Shown here: piece by piece, positions 9,407-18,725 of the stretch
Numbering within the stretch: the first letter of the stretch is position 1
How the letters are laid out: each line of letters starts with the position of its first letter
Assembly (NCBI RefSeq): GCF_000472665.1
Contig: NZ_AXAC01000005.1
Location: forward strand, 1 to 64,000
DNA length: 64,000 nucleotides
DNA from: Acetobacterium malicum subsp. dehalogenans DSM 11527
Lineage (GTDB): Bacteria; Bacillota; Clostridia; Eubacteriales; Eubacteriaceae
Direction of reading: 5' to 3'
Program-made: the position numbers and the translations under genes
The notes under the pieces: model-generated
What the model was told of the DNA's origin: nothing
What the model saw: the letters and a program-made list of their open reading frames with translations, nothing else
Database searches by the model: none

Positions 9407-10654
9407 CTATGATGCTAATTGATCATTGGGATTTTCATTACGAGGGATGATTATCATATTTCGACTTAAAACACCGTTAATCCGAGTCTCAAGCATCTCT
9501 TGACGCTTCTTTAGTATCTTCCCATACTGAGAGCAGATTTTATCATTAATTTCTTTGTATATTGCTATCTTGTCACTTTGTTCAATTGAATCTTCATTCT
9601 TATTCTTTTTTAAAAAGCTCAATTGTTCTATATTTCGTTTTAACATTCTGATTCTTTCCTTTTCATTCTTGTCTTGCTCATTTATTAAGTCCAAGATATT
9701 TGAGGGAACGTGTGACCCATTTAAAATAATAGCATAAGAAGACCTAAGTTCATCTAAGTCAGTGAATTGATTGTACTTACCTAGACTGCCTTCTATAAAA
9801 TCAAGTGGAAATATATATTCCAGTTCATTTTCTCTATTTGAATTTAAACCATAGGCCTCAAAAATTAAACTCCTGATCTCTTTTAGAACACTAATTTTAG
9901 TAAAGTTACTGATTTTGGCCATTGCAAGTTTATTTTCTACTTCTAGCACCTTTTTCTTTGCTGCTCTTTTATTGTTGTACTGTTTGGTAATCCAACTATT
10001 ATATAGTTTTTCAAAATTTCTGATAGTCTTTTTTATTTCTACAGTACTTAGTTCGACTAAACCTACATTTGAGTCATTTAAAATGCCGGGTATACTCCGA
10101 CAGACTGTATATTTTTCCCTGGTCTTTTTTCTGGTACTTCCATTACCATTGCTGATTTTCATCAGGTGATCGTACCGGCTGAATTTCCCATTATATTCTG
10201 AACAACCAAACATTATTTCCAGGCTCTCTGTTATCCCTTGCAAAAATAAATTCTCGTTAAAATTGTAACTGCTTCTGTCATCGATTGGACAGGTCAGGAT
10301 CTTTTCTAATTCTTTAGGTGTGACATTCTCATCCTTAACAAGCGTCATTATTGAAAAGAACATAGCTGAGATCAGAATTGGTATTTCTTTATGCATTCTT
10401 GTTTTAGTATATATTATCAGCGGCGATTTTATTATTTTTAAAACTTCGCCTAAGTTTTTATCACACAGCTTACAATAACGTTGATATTCTTCTTCAAGGT
10501 TATCATAATCATTTTGATTATCTACCGCTATTTCATCCTCATTTTCTGGATCAAGATAAGCTTCATGATTAAAAAGATAAAATGTTCGCTTGAAAATATC
10601 CTGCTTTGCTTGTCTACTGTTTCTAAATATATAATCCACATCATGTATCGCCAT
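9407..10654 (-). CDS. Unknown 415-residue protein
   Basis: No family recognised. It is Lys/Glu/Asn-rich and mostly helical; residues ~215-250 and ~325-395 are predicted-looking coiled coils (KKVLEVENKLAMAK, RIRMLKRNIEQLSFLKK). No signal peptide and no obvious enzyme motif. Composition is more AT-rich than the chromosomal genes to the right, consistent with acquired DNA. GGAGG precedes the ATG. It stands alone, with gaps of over 300 bases on both sides. Confidence 0.6.
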   Translation of the reverse strand: MAIHDVDYIFRNSRQAKQDIFKRTFYLFNHEAYLDPENEDEIAVDNQNDYDNLEEEYQRYCKLCDKNLGEVLKIIKSPLIIYTKTRMHKEIPILISAMFFSIMTLVKDENVTPKELEKILTCPIDDRSSYNFNENLFLQGITESLEIMFGCSEYNGKFSRYDHLMKISNGNGSTRKKTREKYTVCRSIPGILNDSNVGLVELSTVEIKKTIRNFEKLYNSWITKQYNNKRAAKKKVLEVENKLAMAKISNFTKISVLKEIRSLIFEAYGLNSNRENELEYIFPLDFIEGSLGKYNQFTDLDELRSSYAIILNGSHVPSNILDLINEQDKNEKERIRMLKRNIEQLSFLKKNKNEDSIEQSDKIAIYKEINDKICSQYGKILKKRQEMLETRINGVLSRNMIIIPRNENPNDQLAS

Positions 10655-11076
10655 TTTAATACCTCCAAGTTTTTTTGAAATCTAACCTTTATTGGATTCA
10701 TAGGATACCCCAAATAAACTTAATTATCAATCCCAATTTTTCATTCGATCAGTCACTTTTGGACATTTTTTTAGAAAAACTATTTTTAGGCAAACAGCTC
10801 CTTCCCAACAGCTTCTTCCGCTTTTCTTATTATTTTTTCTCAGTTTTCATTTCTTTGCTTGCTATTAAGCCATATTTAAGAAATATTCTTCCGTATTTGC
10901 CGACAGTCCCGTCCCTGCCGTCAGATTTTCTGTCGAGACTGCCACGACTGTCGGGAATTTAGGAACAAAAATATTGGGGAATCAACGAAAAAAAATACCC
11001 CAGCCATCCTCCTCAGAGTGGCCAGGGCAAAAATACTGTTTTGACAAAGTCTTACTTTCTTCCGTTTTTTAATCGA
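10655..11076. other. Gene-free stretch with family D repeat
   Basis: AT-rich upstream region of the 415-residue protein gene. It contains the family D repeat at 10899-10955. No translation signals are attached to the short frames here. Confidence 0.45.
10899..10955. repeat. Family D inverted repeat, copy 4 (compensatory stem)
   Basis: The outer stem is CCGACAGT (10900-10907) with ACTGTCGG (10947-10954). Compared with copies 3 and 5 (CCGTCAGT / ACTGACGG), both arms have changed together, so pairing is kept. Confidence 0.7.
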
Positions 11077-11415
11077 TTATTCCTCCACTGATCCAGAAGT
11101 TTCTTGATCATCGCTGGGCTCTGCCATTGTTTCTTCGTTATTTTGGTCAGCATCTAAACGACTCTTTTTCTTACTGCGGACAAAATAGATCGCACAAAGA
11201 ATCCCACCAATGATTAGAATCGGGATTCCCAGATACACAAAGATCGTAGCCCAGATGGTTACACAAATGAAGAAGATCAGGAACCAGGCACCAATGATTC
11301 CCAGTCCCAGATCAAGCATGTTTGATCCAAAAAAGAACAGCTTTAATTTCCCGAAAATAAAGAATGCTGAAACGATACTGAGAATAAGGATTGGAATATA
11401 TAGAATAACTTGCAT
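11077..11415 (-). CDS. Small membrane protein of the mobile block
   Basis: 112 residues from the ATG at 11415 (GGAGG seven bases upstream). Three or four hydrophobic segments fill residues ~3-85 (VILYIPILILSIVSAFFIF, LGLGIIGAWFLIFFICV, IFVYLGIPILIIGGILC), followed by a charged tail with KKKSR then an acidic Glu/Asp-rich end, so the tail is probably cytoplasmic. No family recognised. Its placement beside radC and tiny hydrophobic peptides suggests an element-encoded envelope function, unproven. Confidence 0.65.
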   Translation of the reverse strand: MQVILYIPILILSIVSAFFIFGKLKLFFFGSNMLDLGLGIIGAWFLIFFICVTIWATIFVYLGIPILIIGGILCAIYFVRSKKKSRLDADQNNEETMAEPSDDQETSGSVEE

Positions 11416-11470
11416 AATAAAACCTCCAATAGTTTTTAGAATTAATGATTTGACCAACAGCGATACGATA

Positions 11471-11932
11471 CTACTTTAAATCACCCCGTTCCTTCATGCT
11501 GCAGAACCGGTCTTCGGAACCAATGATGAGATGATCCAATAGTTCAATTCCCAACAAGGTACCCGCTTCCTGAATTCGTTTGGTGATGGAAATATCCTCC
11601 TGAGATGGAGAGGGGTCTCCTGAGGGATGATTGTGAAAAAGAATAATATTGGCAGCATTGGAAAGAATTGCTGTTTTAAATACCTCTCTGGGGTGCACAA
11701 GGCTGCTGTTGATGGTACCAATACTGACAATGTTCATTGAGACGGGCTGATTCTTGGTATCCAGACAACAGACAATGACCTGCTCCCGGTCGGTTTCTTC
11801 CAGAAACTTTCGTCCCAGTCCGGCTGCTTCTGTGGGTGAGCTTATTCGTCTTACCTCGTAGAGAAAACTCCCTTCTTTGACCATTCTTAATGAAACAATA
11901 TTCACACGCTTGGATGCTGTATCTTTTGACAT
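11471..11932 (-). CDS. radC: RadC-family JAB/MPN-domain protein
   Basis: 153 residues from the ATG at 11932 (AAGGAAA upstream). It consists of the JAMM metalloprotease-like domain only: the metal-binding motif is visible as HNHPSGDPSPSQED with the upstream Glu in the N-terminal half. The helix-hairpin-helix part of chromosomal RadC (~220 residues) is missing, as in the short RadC proteins carried by plasmids and integrative elements. These are common next to primases and anti-restriction genes; their biochemical role is unsettled. The next gene (11415) begins about 55 bases downstream. Confidence 0.85.
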   Translation of the reverse strand: MSKDTASKRVNIVSLRMVKEGSFLYEVRRISSPTEAAGLGRKFLEETDREQVIVCCLDTKNQPVSMNIVSIGTINSSLVHPREVFKTAILSNAANIILFHNHPSGDPSPSQEDISITKRIQEAGTLLGIELLDHLIIGSEDRFCSMKERGDLK

Positions 11933-12019
11933 CGTTATTTCCTTCCTGAAATCAGATTGAATTTTTGGCAAAATAATAGCCCTAATCCCTGGGAAGAGAT
12001 TAGAGCTTTAATTGATTCT

Positions 12020-12136
12020 TTATTTCTTTTTCTGTGTTTCCTTGGTGGCTGCGTAGGCGGTTAGTCCCAGCATGAATCCACTGGTGAACATTTCAATGGC
12101 GGTAACGGTTCCGACGGTTCCTAATAATGCAAACAT
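12020..12136 (-). CDS. 38-residue hydrophobic peptide
   Basis: A start ATG at 12136 with AAAGGAG at ideal distance and a stop at 12020. The peptide is almost entirely one transmembrane helix (FALLGTVGTVTAIEMF...FMLGLTAYAA) ending in a lysine-rich tail (TQKKK). It lies in a row with a second tiny membrane peptide (12187-12273). The strong ribosome binding site is the main evidence that it is translated. Function unknown; small toxins, holin-like peptides or membrane anchors are possible. Confidence 0.6.
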   Translation of the reverse strand: MFALLGTVGTVTAIEMFTSGFMLGLTAYAATKETQKKK

Positions 12137-12186
12137 GATTAGCTCCTTTCCTGAATCAGTGACTGATCCATTCTTAATTTGGCTGC

Positions 12187-12273
12187 TTATACGGTTTTAG
12201 TATTCTTAACATAGACTTCAACAATGACACAGGCAACAATACTGGTGATGATTCCTCCCACAAAATATGGCAT
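12187..12273 (-). CDS. 28-residue hydrophobic peptide
   Basis: ATG at 12273 with AAAGGAGGG upstream and stop at 12187. The sequence is one transmembrane helix (YFVGGIITSIVACVIVEVYV) with a basic tail (KNTKTV). The layout, short helix plus positive tail, is that of type I toxins and other membrane microproteins, but no antisense RNA could be identified. It is followed 50 bases downstream by the 38-residue peptide, probably on the same message. Confidence 0.55.
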   Translation of the reverse strand: MPYFVGGIITSIVACVIVEVYVKNTKTV

Positions 12274-12335
12274 GATGGTTCCCTCCTTTCTGATGGGGAC
12301 TATCCCATCTTTTTTCTTCTGTTTTTCCTGTCAGT

Positions 12336-12382
12336 GCCGTCAGTGCTGTCAACAAAATGTCGGGACTGTCTCGACTGACGGC
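12336..12382. repeat. Family D inverted repeat, copy 5
   Basis: GCCGTCAGT (12336-12344) pairs with ACTGACGGC (12374-12382), with GTC-rich loop sequence as in copy 3. It sits between the stop of the integrase gene and the tiny membrane peptides. Confidence 0.7.
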
Positions 12383-12438
12383 TATCTGGGCACATATTTT
12401 TTGCATACGTTCGGATTGATCAGCAACGACAACAATGC

Positions 12439-13323
12439 CTACAACAATCCCACGGCTTCCTGTTTATCCTCACGACTGGTATTGATGTAGTAGCTGGCAG
12501 TGGTCTGAATATTGGCATGTCCCGCTAATTTCGCTACCGTCGTCAGATCAACACCTTTCTTTAACAGTCGTGTGCAAAAGGTATGCCTGAATTTATGGGG
12601 AAAAATCGTCATGTTTAAGCTCTTTCCCAATTTCTTCAATACCTTATTGACCGTATCGCTATCCATCTTGCCTGATCGCTGGGTGACAAACAGATACTCA
12701 CTGGTGGCATAGGGACTGTCTCTTCGATCACTTTCCAGATAGGCTTTAATGGTTTCAGCAACTTCAGGTTTTAAAGGTACTTCCCGATATTTGCCACCCT
12801 TGCCAACGACTTTAAGACTCATGGTCAACAGATCCAAATCCTGAATTTTTAAATTGACCAATTCCCCAACTCTTAACCCCGCATACAGCAGAATATAGAT
12901 CATGGTTTTATCTCTTAAGGCTACCTGTTCCTTATTCTCCAGATAGAACAGCAACCGTTCCACTTCATCTTCTGAAAAGACAACGACTTCAGCCTCACTA
13001 CCCTGGGCAACTTTGATCTTATCCTTATTGGGATGAACGACTTTTTCATGGCAGAGTCCCTGACTCATCAGGAAATGGTTGAAGCTATGGAGACTGTTGA
13101 TCTTCTTATTAATGGTATTAACGCTGTAGTTGTTATCCAACAGATAGTTCCGGTAGCTGGTGATGCTCAGTCGTGACAGTCGGCCATCAAAGGGAAGGTT
13201 CTTTTGAGCAAGCCATTCCAGAAACTTGCGAATATCACCCATGTAGCTTTCAATGGTTGCCCGGCTTTTTCCGTCTTCCAGCAAGTGTTTCCCAAAATCG
13301 CCCTGATAGGTATCATCACTCAT
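12439..13323 (-). CDS. Tyrosine recombinase / integrase (XerD-like)
   Basis: 294 residues: N-terminal SAM-like domain (~1-95) and catalytic domain (~105-294). Catalytic residues are visible in YAGLRVGELVNL (Arg), FPHKFRHTFCTRLL (His, Arg), LAGHANI (His) and TTASYYINTS (Tyr). It is clearly distinct from the recombinase at 4722-5582, so the block carries two different site-specific recombinases. The ATG overlaps the upstream unknown gene (13316-13678) by eight bases, so the two are translationally coupled. Confidence 0.9.
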   Translation of the reverse strand: MSDDTYQGDFGKHLLEDGKSRATIESYMGDIRKFLEWLAQKNLPFDGRLSRLSITSYRNYLLDNNYSVNTINKKINSLHSFNHFLMSQGLCHEKVVHPNKDKIKVAQGSEAEVVVFSEDEVERLLFYLENKEQVALRDKTMIYILLYAGLRVGELVNLKIQDLDLLTMSLKVVGKGGKYREVPLKPEVAETIKAYLESDRRDSPYATSEYLFVTQRSGKMDSDTVNKVLKKLGKSLNMTIFPHKFRHTFCTRLLKKGVDLTTVAKLAGHANIQTTASYYINTSREDKQEAVGLL

Positions 13324-13678
13324 GGTTCACACCTTCCTTTTCAAAGGGATTATCTAATTGCTCAAGGATCAGTTTGCCATGACTTTTCAGCCAGACCTGA
13401 CTCGATGCGATCGATCCGCCCATGAAGTTGGGACTGTTCTCATAGTAATTGGAATCCATAAGCGGTTCCAGGGTGAAGTCAATATCCATCCCATCCACCA
13501 GATCAGAGGTACTGGTTTTGACCACGACTCTTGCTGTCAGTGACAAATGATTATTCTTGCGTTCAATGATGGTGGGCAGACTCACTCCCTGAAGCCATTG
13601 GGAATAGTCGCTGTTGATCTCTTTAAATTCCAGTGCCTGTTTTAATTCGCTGATGATTTTCTTTTCAAAATCGGTCAT
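13316..13678 (-). CDS. Unknown 120-residue protein coupled to the integrase
   Basis: The start at 13678 has GGAGG at good distance. The protein begins with an amphipathic helix (DFEKKIISELKQALEF) and continues with mixed beta segments (LSLTARVVVKTSTSDL). No family recognised. It overlaps the following recombinase gene by eight bases, which suggests an accessory role such as a directionality or recombination factor; this is inferred from position only. Confidence 0.6.
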   Translation of the reverse strand: MTDFEKKIISELKQALEFKEINSDYSQWLQGVSLPTIIERKNNHLSLTARVVVKTSTSDLVDGMDIDFTLEPLMDSNYYENSPNFMGGSIASSQVWLKSHGKLILEQLDNPFEKEGVNHE

Positions 13679-13852
13679 GCTGATTTCCTCCAAAAAAGTA
13701 TTAAAGACCATTGACTTCTTAAGCCAATGATCTTCAAAATTATAATATGTATTTGAGTTTTGGGTTTGATTCAGCTGAACCGATGATTGTGGGGAAATCT
13801 GGAACGTTTCTCAGGGGAATCGGTGATTGCCATTTAATTTGATCCGTTTTTC

Positions 13853-14022
13853 CCGACAGTCTCAACAATGGTGACAACTATCATTTCAGATCTGGCACCG
13901 AAATCATTGGCACCAACGTCCGGATTGAGTGGCTCTGACATCAGATCGACTGGCACTTCCGTCCGGAATGCTCACAACTGAAAATGCACCTGACACGACT
14001 GTCGGCACTGACGGCATTTAAG
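13853..14022. repeat. Family D inverted repeat, copy 6 (expanded)
   Basis: CCGACAGT (13853-13860) matches ACTGTCGG (13998-14005), followed by ACTGACGGC. The arms are about 140 bases apart rather than 30-40, as if sequence had been inserted in the loop. Confidence 0.5.
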
Positions 14023-14190
14023 GGAACAAAAAAGATGGACTGGCTGGAGAATTTAGATTCTTCAGTGAGTTTGGATGATGGGAAAGTCACGCAACTGATT
14101 GGAAACAGACAAAAGCAGACTGACAGCACTCACTCGGAAAACTTTTCCAGCCAGATTCCAACAGATTTTTCAGCCACTTCAAAAAAGAAA

Positions 14191-14224
14191 AGACGACCCG
14201 AGTCCCGAAGAACCCGAATCGTCT
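14191..14224 (-). terminator. Rho-independent terminator of the surface-protein gene
   Basis: On the minus strand a 13-base-pair stem (AGACGATTCGGGT with ACTCGGGTCGTCT, including G-U pairs) closes an 8-base loop and is followed by TTTCTTTTTT. It lies about 90 bases beyond the surface-protein stop. Confidence 0.8.
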
Positions 14225-14311
14225 CTTTTCTCTGTTTCAAAACCATCCAGCTCAATAAGTTAAGTTGAATAAGTTAAGTGACAGGCTTCGTTAGTCTATT
14301 TAGTTGTTAGA

Positions 14312-17300
14312 CTATTTTGTAGTTGGAGTTGTAGAAACTTCCAATGTTACTGGTTTTTCAGAACCAACTGCTTGTACTATTCTAACTGTTGGTGATGGTA
14401 CACCTGGATTAGTTACAACTTGAGTTGCTCCAAGTTTTGCTTGCAATGCTGTTGCAATTGCAGCTGCTTGATCATTTACAGTACCTGCTGTTGCAAAATC
14501 AGTACCTGCTGTTACTGTTTGTGTCACAACTACTGGAACTGGTGTAGTAGTATCAGTGATTTTAACAGTAATGGTTTCTCCAGCTACCAATGTTTGTAAC
14601 AGATTAAACTGGTTACTAGCTGCTACTGCAATTACTTGGTTTGCGCCACCTTCAAATGTATTGCTTGCTACTGGTATTGCAGCTGGTAAGAATCCAGCAC
14701 CGAAACCAGTTACAGTTACATCAGAATATGCTCCACCTTTTGCTCTAACTGCTGCTTGAATTAAAGCATCAGTATTATTTCCAGGTGTAGTATTAGCTAA
14801 ATCAATTTTAAGTACATCACCTACAAGATTAACAGCTAATACATCTCCTGCAGCTAATCTCAATTCAACGGTTTTACCGTTTAATGATGTTGAGTCACCT
14901 AAAGTAATTGCTTTTTCTAATTTTAATGTTGCTGCAACTGCTGCCGCATTAGTCACATTAAACTCGACTTTTGCTTTTGTTCCAGCAAAAACTGCTTTAC
15001 CAGCTGTATTTACAGTAACTGGTGAAACCAAAGGTCCTGCTACTACTACTGGTGTTAAGTCATTACCAGAATTAATTGATTTAGAAACATTTTTAACATT
15101 TGCTAAGTAGATAAATGAACCAGGTCCTGCAGCGTTAGCAGCAGTATCGATAGTTGCATTTACTCTATTACCAACTTCAAAAGCATTTTCAAACTTATTG
15201 AAAGCATCTTTTTGATCTAATACTGTAGCTACAGTATTTAATTGATTGAAGTTAACTCCAACATTAGCGAATGTTCCATCAGTACCTAAGTATATTTTAG
15301 AATCTGATATATTCGCACCTGAACGATTAGTACCATAAACAAATGTTACTACATCGCCAGAACCATCTAGTTTGACAACTACACGTCCAAAGTCAGTTGC
15401 AGAATCCACTACACTATATCCGAGGACTTCACCTGTAAGAACTTGACCATTTGTAGCTGCTGTAGCTTTTTTGATTGTAGCAGTTTTAGCTGCCTGTGAA
15501 ACGCTACCTGCATTACGTGAATCATCAGCTACTGTAGCTCGTACAGTTGTACCTGTTGCTGAAATTGATAATGTATTATCTTGACTTACTGGCACACCTG
15601 CTGTGAATCTTAATGTTGCAGCATTTGTTGCTGATGTATCAGTACCGACTACATAGCCAGCTGCTGTACCTGCAAGAGTTACGCTTGAACCTGCATTCAA
15701 TGTAATGGTTGCAATACCATCATTAGCATAATCTTGTGTACCACCAACTGCGAAAGTTGTTGTTACAGCTGTAAATGGTGTACCTGTAGTTGCATCCAAC
15801 ATACGTGGTGCAAATGTTAAAGCTACACCTGATGTGTTTGTTACTGTGTAAGTTACTCGGTTAAATCCAGCTGTTGTAGAGAGTGTATTACTCTGGTTTC
15901 TGATTTCGAAACGTGAGTTAATAACATCATTTGTTACGAAAGGACCATCTTTAACTGCTGGGGTTGTGTTGATATCCAAGTTAGATAAGCCTTGTGCTAA
16001 TTGTGCCTGGAATGTTGTTTTTGGTGCTAAAGCTTGTGGTTCGCCAGCTTCACGAACTTTGTTTGTATTTCCTGCTGCATCAAGGTCAATCCAGATTGCT
16101 GGAGTTGCTGATACATTACTTCTGTTTGCAACTGGTTCTGCAACATAGAATGTTACGATCCCGTTTGCATCAGCTGTTACAACTTGGCTTGCTTGACCTA
16201 GATCTGCGCCAGCTTTAGTTGTAAATACTGCTGTTGTTGTTGTTACCAGGTTATTGTCGATTAATTCGTCAAGACCTACAACAACGTTTCCGTTTGCGTA
16301 TACTGTACCATCAGCTTTTTTAACAACTGCTTTGTATTCGCGAGTGTTAACTAAGCCTGAAGCGTATTCAGCTGCTACCATTGGTGCGAAGTCAAATGTG
16401 TAAGCTGCTTGAGCGCCAGTAAATGCTACTGCTGGCATTTTAACTTGCAGTTCAGCTGCTTCGATACGTTTATTGGCATTACCAGCGATACCTGCTGTAG
16501 CAAGTGCTGCTGCGTTAGAATCTACAAATACTACTGGTGTAGCAGTGGTATTGCTGCCGGTTAGGGTAAATGTTGCTTTACCGTTAGCGTCAGTTGTAAT
16601 TTTGAATTCACGTTCGTTTGTTGCTGACTGGAATGGTGTTATTGTACCACCAGTACTTGGATCTGCAACAACTGCATTGGTGTCATTTGCTGTTGTGTTA
16701 TCTACTGAGTTTACATTTTCCCAAAGAGTTACATTAACAGTTTGACCATTAAGTGCTACGCTGTTTGCTGGGTTAACCAGTGTTACAGTGTAAGTACGGG
16801 TTGTACCATTAACGGCACCGCCTGTTGCACTTTCAGTTACGGTTAAGATGTCAGATACTCCCCAGAATACTTTAGCAGTTGCACGAGTAGTAGGTGCGCC
16901 TGTTGGGTAAACTGCTACTGCATCAGTTCCTGCAGCATATTGTGTGTAAGAGTATGTTGCGATACCTTCGGCATTGGTGTATGCTTCTGCGATCACATCA
17001 TTGTTTAAGCTACCAGCTGGAGCATCAACATTAAATGTTACTGCTACGCCTGCTGTTGCTTGGCCAATGTTTGCTTTTAATGTTACTTCAGAACCTACTT
17101 TAGATTGAATAGAGTTAGAATCTAAAGAGATAGTTGTTGGGATAACAGCTGAGATACCGGTGAAGGTTAAGCCAGTGTCAACACCTTGGTAAACAAGTTT
17201 GTATTCTGTTCCACCAACTTGTGCGCTGGTTGTCAGAACAACTACTTTTTTGTTTGTTTGTTTAACAGCTGCGTTTGCAACAGTTAAACCTTCAATAGCA

Positions 17301-18151
17301 AATTCGCTTTTATCAACGCTTGCTAATTCTTCTTCAAATGTTACTTCTACTGTTGTAGCGTTAATAGCAACTAAGCCAGTAACTTTACCCAGTTCAACTA
17401 AGTTTTCTTGAGCTGCTACGATTGCTGCTGTTGCGCTATCTACTTCAGACTGAAGGTCTGCTGTAGTCATTACATTAGCAAGAACAACTTCTTGGTAAGC
17501 TGCCCAAGATGCTGGTGTGTAGTCTTCTTCGTTAACAGCTTCTAAAGCTTCAGTGTAAGCTGTTAAATCAGCTTCAACTTGAACGATCTTAATTTCGATT
17601 GCTTCAAGTCTTAAACCTTTTCCTGAAGAACCTGACATTTCGCCATCTTTAACCCAGCCTTGTGCCCAACCTTCGTTTTCAATTTGGGTTTGGTATTCAA
17701 CTGAGTAGTCAGCTGCATTATCACCAGTTAGTTTGATTTCGATTCCTTCAAGACGTAAGCCTTTTCCTTCGGAACCTGACATTTCGCCATCTTCAACCCA
17801 ACCTTGTGCCCAACCTTCGTTTTGAATATGAGTACGGTAAGTGATTCCTAAACCATCAGGCAGTTGATCGCCTTCCAGTTTAATTTCGATGCCTTCTAAT
17901 CACAGTCCTTTACCTACAGAACCTGACATTGCGCCATCTTCAACCCAACCTTGTGCCCAACCTTCATTTTGAATGTGAGTACGGTAAGTAACGCCACCAA
18001 CTTGTGTATCTTCAGCTGTTTTTGCACTTCCAGTGATTAATCCTACAAATGAATCCCAAGCTGTTGTTTTTTCAGCTGCGAATACACTTGAAGAAAAGAC
18101 CATGGAAAGCATCAACATAGCTGTGAGAATACGAACTACATTTTTCTTCAT
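14312..18151 (-). CDS. Large secreted surface protein (putative S-layer), interrupted by in-frame TGA at codon 84
   Basis: A single frame of 1279 codons from the ATG at 18151 (GGAGG upstream), broken only by TGA at 17900-17902. Residues 1-25 are a signal peptide (MKKNVVRILTAMLML, cleavage near SVFA). Three ChW (clostridial hydrophobic, Trp) repeats follow at ~53-190, each with NEGWAQGWV and GLRLEGIEIK; then a FIVAR-like helical unit (~193-260) and a long series of beta-rich Ig-like domains rich in Ala, Thr and Val. ChW repeats bind the cell wall, so the protein is probably a wall-attached S-layer or adhesin. The nonsense codon falls where the repeats have Arg (GKGL-stop-LEGIEIK), consistent with CGA changed to TGA. 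A translation start at 17782 would give an 1156-residue protein without export signal. The segment 16458-17370 is duplicated at 1175-2072. Confidence 0.85.
16458..17370 (-). repeat. Direct-repeat copy 2 (in the expressed surface-protein gene)
   Basis: 913 bases homologous to 1175-2072. Edges are nearly identical; the middle third is diverged, including a 15-base length difference. Confidence 0.85.
17900..17902 (-). other. In-frame TGA stop within the first ChW repeat
   Basis: The frame is open on both sides (18151-17903 and 17899-14312) and repeat homology runs through the stop, so only one base differs from a sense Arg codon. It could be a real nonsense mutation, a readthrough site or a sequencing error. 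Selenocysteine is unlikely, as the sister repeats have Arg at this position. Confidence 0.9.
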
Positions 18152-18725
18152 ACTTTAAATCCTCCGTTGTAAAAATTTTGGTTTTTTATACCTGGAAAAT
18201 TCAGCAATAATATTCAATTTTATTCGCCTAAAAATTCCAGACTTTAATCATGCTCTGTATTTGCTCTTCCAGCTTGCGCCCTCTTCCTCCTCTCTCCTAA
18301 TCGTTTCGCAATGTCAGATCAATGTTCCTGTCAGTAGTTTCTACTGCTAGACTTCTGATCTGCCAAAATGTGGAATGGCAAAATGAGTAAGAGCGTTCTC
18401 ATATGAATTCTACACCTTCTTATTAAGATTTGCAATAAGATATTGTTATTTTTTTAATAAAATATCAGAATTGTTCTGATTTTCATTCTACAATTCGCGC
18501 TTTTAAATCAAATCCTGGCAATAATAACGCATTTCATCTTGACAATAGTACAATCAGCTTCTTAAAAGTTTATTGAAAAGTTTTTTCTATTCTTTACAAC
18601 CTTTCACTCTCAGATCCAATCTTTTATCCTGTAAAACCCGCTCTTCACATGTATAACGTAGTAGCTGCCAGATTTATTGCACGCTTTTTTGTTTTTTTTT
18701 ATTTTTTATACATTTTTCTGTATTT
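18152..18725. other. Long leader of the surface-protein gene
   Basis: Contains a promoter (18407-18435), giving a leader of about 250 bases, with small hairpins such as CAGTAG-ttt-CTACTG (18333-18347) and TGCCA/TGGCA (18361-18380). The part from 18440 to 18725 is AT-rich and includes the 3' flank of the anti-sigma gene. No coding sequence seen. Confidence 0.55.
18407..18435 (-). promoter_or_regulatory. Sigma-A-type promoter of the surface-protein gene
   Basis: On the minus strand, TTGCAA (18435-18430), a 17-base spacer and TAGAAT (18412-18407). The predicted start is near 18400. Confidence 0.65.

Larger units (their letters stand above)
2200..14180. mobile_element. Putative integrative element or integrated plasmid remnant
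   Basis: This minus-strand block unites a Rpn nuclease, two tyrosine recombinases, a primase-helicase, a short RadC, membrane microproteins and unknown AT-rich genes. Family D repeats are found only here. No conjugation, capsid or partition genes are recognisable, and neither end is defined by a visible direct repeat, so the limits given are approximate. Confidence 0.5.
13679..14311. other. Junction region between mobile block and surface-protein gene
   Basis: A 630-base gene-free stretch. It contains an expanded family D repeat (13853-14022) and the terminator of the surface-protein gene (14191-14224). Frames here lack ribosome binding sites. The right boundary of the mobile block is probably in this interval, but no attachment-site duplication was recognised. 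Confidence 0.5.

Noticed and set aside
14556-17411. Several open frames on the plus strand opposite the surface-protein gene
   Set aside because: They are mirror frames caused by the Ala/Thr/Val-rich coding bias of the minus-strand gene.
17900-17902. TGA as a selenocysteine codon
   Set aside because: The parallel repeat copies have Arg here, the domain is a structural wall-binding repeat, and no SECIS-like hairpin was evident directly downstream.
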